Below are positions 13,592-28,865 of a stretch of DNA of 64,000 bases, piece after piece. The notes beneath the pieces were generated by a model that did not search any database, was not told the origin of the DNA, and saw only the letters and a list, made by a program, of their open reading frames with translations. This DNA comes from Scylla paramamosain (Eukaryota; Arthropoda; Malacostraca; Decapoda; Portunidae). Position 1 is the stretch's first letter. Each line of letters opens with the position of its first letter. The stretch spans positions 8,377,501 through 8,441,500 of the forward strand of contig NC_087152.1 in the NCBI RefSeq assembly GCF_035594125.1, in the 5' to 3' direction. Made by a program: the position numbers and the translations under genes.

Positions 13592-13674
<83 letters not shown>
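13592..13674. repeat. (GA)n microsatellite
   Basis: Perfect GA repeat. The intervals 13055-13590 and 13675-14345 hold A-rich runs and unique sequence with no gene recognised. Confidence 0.99.
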
Positions 13675-13680
<6 letters not shown>

Positions 13681-14345
13681 TTGAGTGTGGTGGTGCATGT
13701 GGGAGTGAGTGAAAGAGGACTTATTTTATTATACACCGTCCAAACAACATAAAAAAAAAAGGAGAGAAAAAACTCTGTATGTACCAGTAAGCCATACGAG
13801 GAAGGAGACAGACAGACAGACAGATAGAAAAAAAAGAAAAAAGAAAAGAAATAGAAAATATACATACAAAGAACATACAAGGCTGGATAAACGTAATTGT
13901 TGCAGATGTGCGCGTCACGAACACCTCAATGTGGTGACTGACACAAGCGCTTTCTTCTCAAATGCTGAGGACTTACACACACGCAGACACGCATTTTTAT
14001 CACCAACTTTACCAGCTTTTCCTTCTCCATTCCGGGCGACAATGAGCGGTATGGATGAACGCTCCGAAGTGACACAAAGGCTGTGGGTGTCTGTTACGAG
14101 CATTACAGGAGGACTGGGCGACTACATGGCTTAGGGAGAAGAGTCCAGGACAGCATCGCAAACACCCACATCATGGCAGGGAACAAACACAAGTCGCGAG
14201 GAACGAGTTACCTGGTGGACGCGTCATTTCCTTGGCCACGGGCTGCAAGAGGAGGAGAAGGAGGAGATGTAGTTGGTGTGAATTTTGTTGGTGTTTGTTC
14301 TCGCAGTGCATGGAGGAATTAATGGTATAATAGTGGAAGATGCGG

Positions 14346-14348
<3 letters not shown>

Positions 14349-14438
<90 letters not shown>
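14349..14438. repeat. (CT)n microsatellite
   Basis: Perfect CT repeat bordering a dispersed repeat on its right. Confidence 0.99.
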
Positions 14439-14441
<3 letters not shown>

Positions 14442-14451
14442 ACATGTGCAG

Positions 14452-14583
14452 TATTCTCGTCAATATATGGTAATGCTAATATGTAAATCAAGTCACATGC
14501 GTCCGTTTGACGAAAAGTGTACCATAAGTCAATGGTTTATTACACCAACATGTATACTAAAACACGCAAGTGAGTACGTGCGA
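14452..14583 (+). repeat. SSR-bracketed dispersed repeat, copy 1
   Basis: A segment of about 132 bp between (CT)n and (CA)n. It shares with 39067-39203 the ordered words CGTCAATATATGGTAATGC, TGTAAATC, AAAAGTGTAC, TTTATTACAC, AACATG and TGCGAC. No coding potential. Confidence 0.8.

Positions 14584-14585
<2 letters not shown>

Positions 14586-14618
<33 letters not shown>
14586..14618. repeat. (CA)n microsatellite
   Basis: Perfect CA repeat directly after the dispersed repeat. Confidence 0.99.
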
Positions 14619-14619
<1 letters not shown>

Positions 14620-16720
14620 TGTAGCCACTTTCCCCAACCAACCCTCGCCTGCAGTGATAAAAGGCTTTTCTCTCTTATTCTCCCGCAAGTTCCCTGAATG
14701 CTTCCCCCTCGTCATGCTGCTCGGTGGGCTGTACATACAAACCACCTCTTTATGCTAAGCCTCAACACACACAAGCCTCAGCGCCACGACACCTATATTC
14801 GCACTCCCTCCTCGACACCTCTTCTCCCCCTTTCAAAAACATAAACACCGGATACCCACGCACAATTTACCCTTCGTAGTGAGTTAATGAAAGGTACTTA
14901 GCCTCAACCCGGCCTCGTACTCTCCTCGCATGCAAGTTTATTCCTAACAACAACTTCCTTCCTTCGTTTACACACCGGGGACTGCAGCTAAAGTACTATC
15001 TGGAAATTAAACTGAGAAATTAGGATTCCCCCATTTCTTGAATCGCCGTTCTGGAAGTAATGTAGTGCCTAAAAGCCGCAGGCTGGGACTCTCCCCTCTC
15101 AGCACCCACACCACCCAGAATTAGAGGAATAATTGAAGGCCACATACGTTATCAGGTAAAGTGTCGCACCTTGCTATTTTCTGCCTCTCGGTGGCGCACT
15201 GCGTTTCAAAATTACAGGAAGGAAAATTACAGAAATTACGGGAAGGATTCCATGACCAATCTCCCAGTCATCAGCCACCGCTTCCCTCCCAGCCTCTGCT
15301 CCCCCTTGAGTATGTTCCCCTACCTCCTCTTCCTCTTACCTCCTCTTCCTCTGTCTCTGAGTGATGGCCACTTTGGATTATTTCAGACCCAAGCATGCAC
15401 AACATCCTCCTCTAGACACGCGCTTTACTCGTAACTAACGCATCTTGCGGGAAGTCAGGTAGGAAAACAGACAGCGGCAGCGAGGTTGGACAATGGAGAA
15501 AAGATCCGCCGCACTCGCCCCCTTCCCGCAACACGCCCAGGGAGGAGCAGGAGGGAGGGAAGCCTCTCACTAACAGATAATATATCCTGGAATAATACAC
15601 GGTGATGCAGCGGTAAGTGGTGAGTATCTCAAGCGCACAGGGACTCTTGCTGCGGGACGACACCACAGGTGGATGACACAGCAACGGTGTAACTGTTCCA
15701 ACGACTCCTTTTTGACTGAGTGGGAAGCGGGTACCCAACGAGGGACTAACAGCGGAGGATGAGGAGCTGCGAAGATCAGTCACGCCACCTCAATAACCAC
15801 GTTGTGATAATGCTAGCCTCTCTAAACATCATTATCGGCCATCACTTCTCCCTCAATCGCTACCCCTTGGAGAAGAGCACGGCCTTTCCTCGCCTGTCTC
15901 TTCCTGGTGGGGTGGACGCGCTTGGCCCCGTCGCCAACATCGCCCACAGGAAGAGAACACAGCTATCTTAAAGCGTAAGTAATCGGCAAGATGGAAAATG
16001 AAACGAATGAGAACTAGATGAATAAGTGAACATATAAATGCATAAAAAAAGGGTTTCAGTGACAGATTATGTTTCATCTGTCACTTGAAAATGTATGAAG
16101 ACTGGTATGAGAGTAGGAGTTATTCTTTAACTGCAATGTCTTCTCAATAAGCTTAAAAAAAAAAAAAAAATACGGTACAAGTTTAAAGTATGATTTCAAA
16201 ACATGCCACTGACAGCAAAGTGAATAATAGCGAAGTTAAAACCTTTTAGTACCTGTAGTTATTTATCTACTTATTTATTACCTTATTGCATTTTGTGTAT
16301 TCATTTTTATTTATATTCATTTATTTTTTTTTACTTATCTTTTTTTTTATTTATTAACTTTATTCCTTGCTCAACAAATACCTAAATAACAAGTGCAACA
16401 TTATCATTAACAGTCCAGTATCTAAATGCTGCCATAAAAGTCAACAGCTATAACAAACACTACATATGCAGAGCGGAAAATGAGCAAACCGGAAAATGAG
16501 GATGAAAGCTGATGCAAAAACAACCTTACGCAGACGCGCACCTGACGAACTCCATTCTTGTGATTATTTTCCCCCAACCTGTCTCCTTTCAAACCAGAGA
16601 GGTGGGAGGCATTCCGCGGGGTGTGCTATTGAGCCGTCGTGTTTGAGGGAGGAATGAAAGCTCGGTGAGAGAAAAGGTGAAAGAAAATCTACCAAAACAA
16701 GAGAAGGTGTCACAAGAATC
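14620..16720. other. Gene-free, largely unique stretch
   Basis: Mixed composition with no long SSR; a T-rich patch at 16260-16370. Frames reach about 120 codons but none shows a domain, splice structure or biased composition that would support a gene. Confidence 0.55.
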
Positions 16721-16729
16721 AAAGGTAAC

Positions 16730-17015
16730 GAAAAATCTTGGCGGGAAAAAACTTTGAAGGAGGAACATTAGAGAAACAGGAGCAGAATGGAGAAAGAAAA
16801 GTGCCATGAGAACAAAAAAAAAAAAAACACACACATTTAAAAATTTATGAGAGGAAAAAACTTGAGGAGGAACTTTAAAAGAGAGGAGCCAAGCAGAGAG
16901 AAAAGCGCCATGAGAAAATAAAGAGGCACATCTCAAGTAGCGAGAACTCTTGGCGAGGAAAAAAAAAAAAAAAAAAAGTCAAGCAAATTTGAGGGAGGAG
17001 GAGAAGGAGCTTTAC
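16730..17015. repeat. Degenerate purine-rich tandem repeat, period roughly 105-110 bp
   Basis: The block CTTGGCG-GGAAAAAAC-TTTGAAGGAGGAAC, a later GCAGA-GGAGAAAG and GTGCCATGAGAA recurs starting near 16736, 16850 and 16947, each copy carrying its own A-run. Confidence 0.65.
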
Positions 17016-17458
17016 AAGAGAGGCATGCTGCTCACCGATGGCCCGTCACTCGCAAGTCTTCCTCTCGGGTCGTCTCAGGAGAAGCAATTACCTGGAGCAG
17101 CGGCGGTGCGCGGGATAATTAAACTCCCGCCACGGCTCTCCCCTAAATGCTGAGCCACCTGAGCTACTCTTGCACTCCTCCCTACTCCTCTTCCTCCCTT
17201 CCTACTACTTCTTACTCACTCCACTCCTTTCCCTCTCCTTCTCCTCCAGTGAAACTGTCTAGAGGGTAAAAAACATTGATTATAAAGTAAATTGTGTAAG
17301 AAGATACGATACAGGAGGTTAAGTACGTGTAAATACGGTTATGTTGAGGCAGAGGCAGAGGGAGAGGCAGAGGCCAAGCACAGCCGCCGACTACAGTACT
17401 GCCCTCAGATTGCCTTCAGTAGAAAGTTGATAATTATATAGCTCAAACACGCACGCAC

Positions 17459-17462
<4 letters not shown>

Positions 17463-17516
<54 letters not shown>
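17463..17516. repeat. (CA)n microsatellite
   Basis: Perfect CA repeat. The flanks 17016-17460 and 17517-17940 are unique apart from CTC and CTG triplets near 17790 and 17905; no gene seen. Confidence 0.99.
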
Positions 17517-17519
<3 letters not shown>

Positions 17520-18069
17520 TTCATGAGGGCAGGCAAGAACGGAATCTCGAAGCAAGCGAGCGAATTTGTCAGGGAGGAAAGCCCGGAGTAATAAGTGTGG
17601 TCGGCGGGGCACGGTGGCGCAACACAGCACGGCGGGTCGGGCAGCGAGATAGGCGGCGCTGCTACACGGCCGCCACTCCCCCACGGGCCACGATAAGCGC
17701 CTCCTGTTCCCAATACGACGCCATAAATACCGTGATGGTGCAGCCACACGCGCCATAAAATACCCGCCTTGAGTTACTATTAGCCAAACGCTCCTCCTCC
17801 TCCTCCTCCTCCTCCTTCTCCTCCTCCTCCTGCTCCTGCTCAAGACACTACACTGCCAGGCTATTAAGTTCGGTGCTTATCTTCGCAACGCCAGACCAGA
17901 CTTGCTGCTGCTGCTGCTGCTACTACTGAAATATAAACTGAAGCCTTATGGGTGTGTGGTGTTGTGTCTTTCTTTTTCTTTTTTCTTTTTTCTTTTTTTT
18001 TTCTTAAGGGGGTTGGTTGTGATGGTGGTGGTGCAATAATGTTCACCGTCGTAAGTTTTGGCGATGATT

Positions 18070-18103
18070 GGTGTGTGTGTGTGTGTGTGTGTGTGAGATA
18101 CTA

Positions 18104-18142
<39 letters not shown>
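18070..18142. repeat. Inverted (GT)n ... (CA)n pair
   Basis: (GT)n at 18070-18094 and (CA)n at 18110-18142 are separated by about 15 bp (GAGATACTAAATTTA). They can form a hairpin. Confidence 0.97.
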
Positions 18143-18144
<2 letters not shown>

Positions 18145-18434
18145 ACAAAAAACAAAAAAAAATCAACTAATGACGTGGACTCTATTTTTTTGTTTTTTTT
18201 CTGTGTATCAGGAAAGGAGGCCGACCAAGGACAACAAAATGGACATTAGCAAAATAAAGCTTATACAAAATGCCGGATGTGAACGCATATGTGGCACATT
18301 AATTCCTCTTTTATCATTTCAAATTCCGCACTGTAACACCATAAGATTTAATTAGTCAAACCATCTCGCGTAACAATAATATATATACTGCAAAGCAAAT
18401 AGGAAGGAACAGAAAAAGAGAAACGAACCCCTAC

Positions 18435-18435
<1 letters not shown>

Positions 18436-18467
<32 letters not shown>
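18436..18467. repeat. (CA)n microsatellite
   Basis: Perfect CA repeat. Confidence 0.99.
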
Positions 18468-18470
<3 letters not shown>

Positions 18471-18817
18471 ATAATTAAGACAAGGCTTCGGGGGGTATCC
18501 GGTTACTGCCAAATGAGTTTCACCGTATATACCATCCTTCTTACACCCTCCCTTACTCCCATCCTCCCTCCGTCCCTCACCGTCCCTCACCTTGCATCCC
18601 CGACCCCTGCCACCACGACCACCAGGACCACCACCCTCGCCACCCCTCCCAGTGCTGCCCCAACACGCCCTGCCTCCTGAATACCAAGATGCCGATCCCT
18701 ACCAATAATTCACCGTACATGGGGCAGAGCCAGAACCCGGTATTACGCTCCTCGCACGAACCGCCACGCCCCCTCAGCACGACCAAGACGACCTGCCTCT
18801 CTTCCTCTGCTCTGGTG

Positions 18818-18831
<14 letters not shown>

Positions 18832-18900
<69 letters not shown>
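18832..18900. repeat. (CT)n microsatellite
   Basis: Perfect CT repeat. From 18901 to 19360 the sequence is T-rich unique DNA without a gene. Confidence 0.99.
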
Positions 18901-18905
<5 letters not shown>

Positions 18906-19364
18906 TGTTATCACCTATTTTCTTGTACCCATTTTATTTTATCTACTTTCTCCATACGTTTCCTTAATCTGTATACGTATCTCATATCATCATCTATCTT
19001 CCTTCACCTTTTTTATTATTCATTCCTCCTACACCTCATTCTCTCCTCCTCCTCTTCCTCCTCCTCCACGGCATCAGTCAGCCTGTCCATCCTATCTTCA
19101 CCTCACAAAAAGTGAAAAAAATACCTGCAAGTCCCGTTATATCTACTAGAGGAATATATATAAAAAAAAAAAAACGTATGCGAGTCATTTACAAAGATTT
19201 ATTAATTTTTCTTAAAGTACCATTGAGAGGTTGCTTATGACAAACTACTCGTACAATACACTGTCTGAAATAAAGTAAGTATACAGTACATAAATTTGTG
19301 TCTCGAGTGCACTGAATAAGCCATCATGCATGACCACACCGTAAGTTTTCCTGCTCTTCTCTTT

Positions 19365-19500
19365 TCTTTCTCCTCCTCCTCCTCCTCCTCCTTCTTCTCT
19401 CCTTTTTCTTCGTCTCCTCTTCTTTATCTCCTCCTCCTCCTCCTCTCTTTTTCTCCTCCTCTTCTTCTTCCTCCTTCTTTTCTTCCTCCTCCTTCTCGTA
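19365..19500. repeat. Imperfect (TCC)n/(TTC)n tract
   Basis: TCC and TTC triplets with short interruptions. The Glu/Lys/Arg-rich minus-strand frames are artefacts. Confidence 0.93.
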
Positions 19501-19656
19501 CAACCGGGTCGCAATTAACGGAAAGCCTCTAACATCTGCCGCCTCCGCCACCAGCACTGCCCCATTGCATTCCCATTCCGTTGGGATAAAGGACCCGGCA
19601 GACGTCCTCCATCTGTGGTAATGTGAACGGCTGGTTGCATAGCGCCTGGGGCCTTA

Positions 19657-19658
<2 letters not shown>

Positions 19659-19716
<58 letters not shown>
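19659..19716. repeat. (CA)n microsatellite
   Basis: Perfect CA repeat. Confidence 0.99.
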
Positions 19717-19718
<2 letters not shown>

Positions 19719-19776
19719 CAGATAGATAAGTCACAGGAATGACCCTCACACGCGCACACGCAAGAGTTAAGACAGA

Positions 19777-19897
<121 letters not shown>

Positions 19898-19899
19898 AG

Positions 19900-20085
19900 G
19901 GGAAAAAAAATACATTACAGGAAGACTAAGAAATTGAGAAAGAAGAGAGAAAAGAAACAACAGCAAAAAAAAAAAAAGGCGAGACGAATGGATGGATGGA
20001 AGGAAAAAAAAAACACAGGAAGACTAAGAAAATGAGAGAAGAGAAGCGAGAAATGAGAAAGGAAAAAGCGAGGCAACACTAAAAC
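19900..20085. repeat. Purine-rich tandem duplication, period 97 bp
   Basis: ACAGGAAGACTAAGAAA, followed by TGAGA-AGA words, occurs near 19917 and 20014. Confidence 0.65.
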
Positions 20086-20159
20086 TCAATAATACCCCAA
20101 AACATAGACAGGAAATTTCATCCATTTATGAGGCAAGCGGAGGTGCACACGCAGTCCAT

Positions 20160-20166
20160 GAGACAC

Positions 20167-20200
<34 letters not shown>
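20160..20200. repeat. (CA)n microsatellite with one interruption
   Basis: CA repeat broken once by AAAC. Confidence 0.97.
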
Positions 20201-20377
20201 CCGGCGGCCACCTGCACTTCTTCGGCCACTTTTTTGCGTGGTTATCACCAGACCTCGTAATCACAACGCCCCTCCAGCACGCTCCGTAGACCTAATGCTG
20301 CTCCTCAGCCGTGTCACTCTTGCCCCTAAAACACAGTCATCCTCCGCGCGAGAGTCACGTGTAATGGTTATAGCGAG

Positions 20378-22504
<2,127 letters not shown>

Positions 22505-22576
<72 letters not shown>
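22505..22576. repeat. (GT)n microsatellite
   Basis: Perfect GT repeat. Confidence 0.99.
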
Positions 22577-22578
<2 letters not shown>

Positions 22579-22939
22579 CAGGGAATATGCAGAGACAGGA
22601 TCTGGCAAATGTTCAGCGTCATACACAGTTACCAAAATAATGTGATTTCCCCGTGCCCTCTCTTCCCACGCCCCTCCCCTACTCTCCCCTACACTCTCCT
22701 CCCTCACCGACACCGCTACCTCATTCACTCTTTGTTTCGTAGTGGTAATGGCTGTCGTCGACACATATAACCGTTAAATTCTCTCTTTTCATTTTTTTTC
22801 TTCTCCTTTTGCACGTGTGTGTGTGTGGCGTGTCATTTCTATTGCGACGTAATTTCAGCCACACGCCCTCCCGCCAACGATGCGCCGTGACAAGGCCATT
22901 CATCGCTCACCCACGGGAACCTGCCGCGACCCGCACCAT

Positions 22940-23240
22940 ATCCGACGGCGACGACGATAAGGAAAACGGCAAGAACGACGGCAGCGAGGACGAAGACGGC
23001 GACGAGAATAACGACTGTGATGACAAGTAACTGCAACGAGGACGACGACGACGACGGTGACGACTACGAAAACGACTGCGACGACAATGAAGGTAATAAA
23101 AACGTGACTACGACAACATTGTGCATGACGACAACGGGGGTGATGAAGACGGCAGTGAGGGTGACGAAGAGGACGACGACGATGGTAATGACAACGACGA
23201 TAGCAAAAGCGATGGTGAACGACAGCAACGAAGACGAAAG
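22940..23240. repeat. Cryptic GAC/AAC-rich triplet region
   Basis: GACGA, AACGA and ACGAC words over about 300 bp. The Asp/Asn-rich frames in it are low-complexity artefacts, with no start context or partner exons. Confidence 0.7.
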
Positions 23241-24459
<1,219 letters not shown>

Positions 24460-25340
24460 CTGCTCTGTCCCACATGTCTTCATTACACTGTATAAACAAA
24501 TGTAAGTCTCACACTCGCATGTTTTTGCCGTCGCAGAGGGCAGACCTTATGTACATCTCGCCCTGCACCATCATATTGCCGCCGGCCACGCGCAATCATC
24601 CAAGACTAGGAGTATCGGGGGGACCATCCCATCACAGGTAACCTTCGCCCGGCTGCCTGGCCCCACGCTAACCCAAGGCTTACCACATCTGCCCCACACA
24701 GCGCCGCGGATGACGGTGAGACACGATGGGAGTGGTGGTGGTGGTGGTGGTAGTGGTAGTGGTGGTGATGTGAATGAGTACACTGCTGAAAGTATATGCA
24801 AATGAGAGGACCGTAGTGTAGATCATTGATGCTGCGGGTCAGACCAGAAACCACGAATCAGCTTCACCAGGCGTTCAAACTGACTCAGCACTTAACACTG
24901 TTGCAAAACCCTTATATGGACTGATTTTCTTAAGTCTTCCATGTTTGTTGTGACTAACTCTAAGATTATGTTGGTTTTAATATTCATAATCTTACTGCTC
25001 TTATATTATACAGACCAGTACTAAGCTGCTTCATTTTCCTGCTTCATCCCTCTCCTGTCGTAAGGACGCGGCGCTCAGCAGTGGCGACGCAATTTTGTGA
25101 AGCAAATTAATGAGGTGCTTTTCTTGACAGCACCGTGTTCGTGATGAAATAAATCGTCATAAGCACCATTTTCACCTGTTACTACTTGTGGCGCACCTGC
25201 TGCTGGTGAAATTATGCCCAGCGGTGGGAGGAGGGCACCTGTGACCTGCACATTCCATAACTCCTGACGGGCAGGCAAGCTAAGTCTAGGCAAGTGAAGG
25301 CAGGATGCAGCGGGTCACACCAAATCATTAGCTGCTGGAC
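24460..25340. other. Gene-free unique stretch
   Basis: A (GGT)n run near 24730-24770; otherwise unique with no coding signal. Confidence 0.55.
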
Positions 25341-25344
25341 ACTG

Positions 25345-25575
25345 GGACCCGTATTCAAAAACGCTCTGTTCTGCCCTCTCACCACGACTATTTTTCAAGG
25401 CCATAAAGATGATTGGCAGGGTTCCCAAGTGTGTTTCTCCTATTCATGATGCAAAAATGCTATTAATCTCTCACTAGAACCATAAGAACACCCTTAAAAA
25501 TCCATGTCACTTAACTACGTAGGGCCTATTGAAAGTAGGAGAGGTGCTATTAGAAGTGTTTTCAGAACATGGTAC
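25345..25575 (-). mobile_element. MITE-like element, full-length copy in minus orientation
   Basis: It begins GGACCCGTATTCAAAAACGCT and ends AGTGTTTTCAGAACATGGTAC, which are imperfect inverted repeats of each other. The interior carries the family words in reverse: CTCACCACGACTATTTTTCAA, GGCCATAAAGATGATT, GGTTCCC, GTGTTTCTCCT, ATGATGCAAAAAT and AACCATAAGAACACCC. No coding capacity. Confidence 0.78.
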
Positions 25576-26044
25576 TCACTCGCGTCCCTAAACTATACGA
25601 GAAAAAAATAATACTGCTGCTAATTGCAGAAGGTAAAGCAATTCTGTACCACCTAGAGCCTAAAGACCTCTCACATGAAGTTTTACAGGCCAGGTGATGA
25701 TAGTTGGTGGACACTCATGTACTCGCGTGTCTTACCCATAGCGCTATGAAAACAAAAAAAAATTAAGAAAGCATCTGTACTAAATGTCAACCCAAGTCAT
25801 TCCGTACCATCTGCTGGCGAAGGAACTCTTAGATAAAGATGATGAAGAAAACACCGTATTGCGCCGTGACGGGTGTTGTGTGAGGTGCTGAAGAGCTGCG
25901 TGAGGTGTTCATTTGGTATACTAGAGGTTCGGTTAAGTAAATTCACCACGCAATATTTTCAGTGATGACACACAGACTCACTGACTCACTGGGTAGCGAC
26001 ACAAACACGAGGTAAAAGTTTAAATGATGTAGGAAAACATGGAG

Positions 26045-26045
<1 letters not shown>

Positions 26046-26111
<66 letters not shown>
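26046..26111. repeat. (GT)n microsatellite
   Basis: Perfect GT repeat. The interval 25576-26045 is unique and gene-free. Confidence 0.99.
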
Positions 26112-26115
<4 letters not shown>

Positions 26116-26304
26116 GAACGGAAGCAGGGATGATTCAGTGGGTTACAGAAATACAGTCATGTGAGCTTGGACAAGAAGGATACGAGAGCATGTATGGGAA
26201 AGTTGAAAGTTAAGTGGGGTAGGGTGAAAGTTACCCAGGTGGAGGAGATTAGAAATGCACGAGTAAGAAAAAAGCTGTTGAATATTGTGTTCTGAAGTGG
26301 CGGG

Positions 26305-26417
<113 letters not shown>

Positions 26418-26599
26418 CAGGAAACGTCTGTGGCATACAACGCTGACGAAACAACTGACGGTGTAATGACAAGAGGTCAAGGAGGAGGAGGAAGGGAGGG
26501 GGGCGGGAAGGAGGGAAAGAGGAGGAGGACGGGAAAATCTTCCTTTATCTCCTTCGGTTTATGTTTTTACGATATACTAAAGTTTATTGTGCAGATAAA

Positions 26600-27030
26600 G
26601 GATTCACTACCCGGTGAACGAGTTACAAATCGCTCCTTTTGTTCTGAGCCTATTCTGGGGCTGTAAGTGCGGTCGAATCCCACTCGGGTTGGACTCCCAC
26701 CGACCCGGATCGTCTCTATTGTTGCCGCGTTTATGGCGCTTATTGTGTGGAACTTGTAGCAGGTCCGACGTGATTACTCTTTTGTGTCGCGCACTCGATT
26801 TTGTAATATTTAGCTGAGGCGCCTTTTGTGTGGGACGTTTTGTGGGCGGTGGACGGGAGGGTGGGGGGACGAGGCGGCTCCCTCCCCAATACAGAGACAT
26901 ACACACCCGCCCCGGGCAAGATGGCAACCCCGCAGCTTTTTATTGATGTGTTGTGAACTTTTTAAAGTCGCGTTCCATTCGCCCGCGCTATACATATGCA
27001 AAGAGGATGACAAAAGTAATTCGTCAGGAG
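26600..27030. other. SSR-free island, possible conserved non-coding element
   Basis: Mixed CpG and AT words such as GCGTTTATGGCGCTTATTG, GACGTGATTAC, TTTTTATTGATG and ATATGCAAAG in a stretch bounded by (GA)n on both sides. No coding exon is seen. The regulatory idea is inference only. Confidence 0.3.
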
Positions 27031-27042
27031 CCATAAACAGAT

Positions 27043-27065
27043 CTTGTGTGTGTGTGTGTGTGTGT

Positions 27066-27110
<45 letters not shown>

Positions 27111-27122
27111 GAGAGAGAGAGT

Positions 27123-27164
<42 letters not shown>
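27043..27164. repeat. Compound (GT)n(GA)n(GA)n
   Basis: (GT)n 27043-27065, then (GA)n with TGAG and TCGAG interruptions to 27164. Confidence 0.98.
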
Positions 27165-27165
<1 letters not shown>

Positions 27166-27258
27166 AAACGCAAAGTCTAATAAAGTGAAGAAAAGATTTG
27201 TAAAAGAGGCATCCGGTATATCTTACGATACGTCAATGTAATTTACGACAAAGAGAAT

Positions 27259-27302
<44 letters not shown>

Positions 27303-27323
27303 GTGTGTGTGTGTGTGTGTGTG
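27259..27323. repeat. (GT)n microsatellite
   Basis: GT repeat with a single TTG interruption at about 27301. Confidence 0.98.
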
Positions 27324-27512
27324 CGCCCAGCAGTACACATTCACACTTCAAACATTTATAACAGTAAGGCATAATCAGTTGATGTACGGGACAGTACCGC
27401 TGCAATAGAAGAGACGACAGAGCACACAGCAAAGATAAGAAGGAAACGGTAGTGGTAGCAGTTGACGTAGAAACTTTATAATGACACATCGTACCGAGAT
27501 TAGAGTGTCAAG

Positions 27513-27722
27513 TACCACATTCAGAAACACTTCGCCTAATCCCGACTACTTTCAAAAGGCTCTAGTTGACGTTACACGGGTTTTTAAGATTGTTTTTTTT
27601 AAGGTTTAAGAGACAGGTTAACAAGATTTTTACATTACTTACGGTAGAAACACTCGTGATAACCCGACTAATCATCTCTGTGACCTCCGAAAATAGCCGT
27701 GGTAAGAGACCGAAGAGAGAGA
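27513..27722 (+). mobile_element. MITE-like element, left copy of a tandem dimer
   Basis: It starts ACCACATTCAGAAACACTTCG and continues GACTACTTTCAAAAGGCTCT, AGTTGACGTTAC, TTAACAAGATTTTTACATTA, AGAAACACTCGTGATAACCC, GACTAATCATCTCTGTGAC and AAAATAGCCGTGGTAAGAGA. It runs directly into the second copy. Confidence 0.82.
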
Positions 27723-27941
27723 ACCATATTCTGAAACACTTCAGGCTGCACCTCCACTACTTTCAAAAGTCTATAGTTGAAGTTACACACGTTTTTAAAG
27801 GTGTTCTTACCATTCTAGTGACAAATTAACAACATTTCTACATTATTAACCGGAGAAACACTCGTGAGAACAAGCTAATCACATTTATGGCCTTCGACAA
27901 TAGCCGTGGTAAGAGAGCAAAAGAGTTTCAGAATACGGACC
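27723..27941 (+). mobile_element. MITE-like element, right copy of a tandem dimer
   Basis: It starts ACCATATTCTGAAACACTTC and ends AAGAGTTTCAGAATACGGACC, an imperfect terminal inverted repeat of about 20 bp. Same internal order as the left copy. Confidence 0.85.
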
Positions 27942-28384
27942 TGAGAGAGGGGCGGAGGAAGCAGTAAGGCAGCAACGTGTCACCGCAATAGGAGAACCAA
28001 AGAGCAACCAAGCCAGGAGGGACGTACCGCGACACTTAAATCAACAAGACGGAGAGGCCGAAGAACACGATGATCCGAGACGAGACATACACGACGCAAT
28101 CCCCATAAAATGAGTTACACAGACGACATGGCAAGTCAACGTCTCTAAAGCGCCTCAAAGACATGTTCCTCGGTGTCAATCTCGCGGGGGAAAAAAGGTG
28201 AAAGTGCCGGAAAAAACAGACTTAAACGCGCCAGTACAGTGACGACTCAATCCCGCCGCCACGCCTCGCCCCTGTCCGCTGAGTGCTCGCGAAAGATGAA
28301 TCGTGGCGATCCTTCCTACTTTGCCACCAGCAGGATGAGAAAAATTGTAAGAACGAGGAAAAGAAGTTATCGTAGTGGAAGTTT

Positions 28385-28441
28385 TTTTTCTCTCTCTCTT
28401 ACGTAAGTTGTAGTTGTTGTAATTGCTGTTATTGCCGCTGC

Positions 28442-28473
<32 letters not shown>

Positions 28474-28537
28474 TAGTAGTAGTAGCAGCAGTAGTAGTAG
28501 TAGTAGTAGTAGTAGTAGCAGCAGTAGCAGTGCATAA

Positions 28538-28587
<50 letters not shown>

Positions 28588-28656
28588 CTGCATAGTAGTA
28601 GTAGTAGTACTGCATGATAGTAATAGTAGTAGTAGTAATAGTAGTATAGTAGCAGA

Positions 28657-28688
<32 letters not shown>

Positions 28689-28720
28689 TAGCTATTGTTG
28701 TTGCTGTTATTGTTGTTTTT
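28385..28720. repeat. (TAG)n/(CAG)n trinucleotide cluster
   Basis: TAG repeats 28443-28590 with CAG insertions, the word TACTGCATA/GATAG repeated near 28585 and 28610, and (GCA)n near 28660-28690. Confidence 0.95.
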
Positions 28721-28756
28721 GTTTTGTATCCACCAATCTCCCTGGACACTAGACCC

Positions 28757-28865
28757 TCTTAATTAAGGAACGAAAGAGACTAAGTTGGATTAATCACAAA
28801 ACTGGATTTCGGTTCACGCATCACTGAAGATCGCTTAAGATTTATTTGCCTAATGTTAATTACCT
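28757..28865. promoter_or_regulatory. Candidate regulatory element with Pax6-type and homeodomain sites
   Basis: TTCACGCATCACTG at 28813-28826 matches the core of the published Pax6 paired-domain consensus (TTCACGCWTSANTK) at every position. Within 60 bp on either side are CTTAATTAAGG (28758-28768), GGATTAATC (28787-28795) and GTTAATTACC (28855-28864). Function is inference. Confidence 0.35.

Noticed and set aside
26665..26690. B-box-like GCGGTCGAATCCC
   Set aside because: No pairing arms or A box; insufficient for a tRNA gene or SINE.
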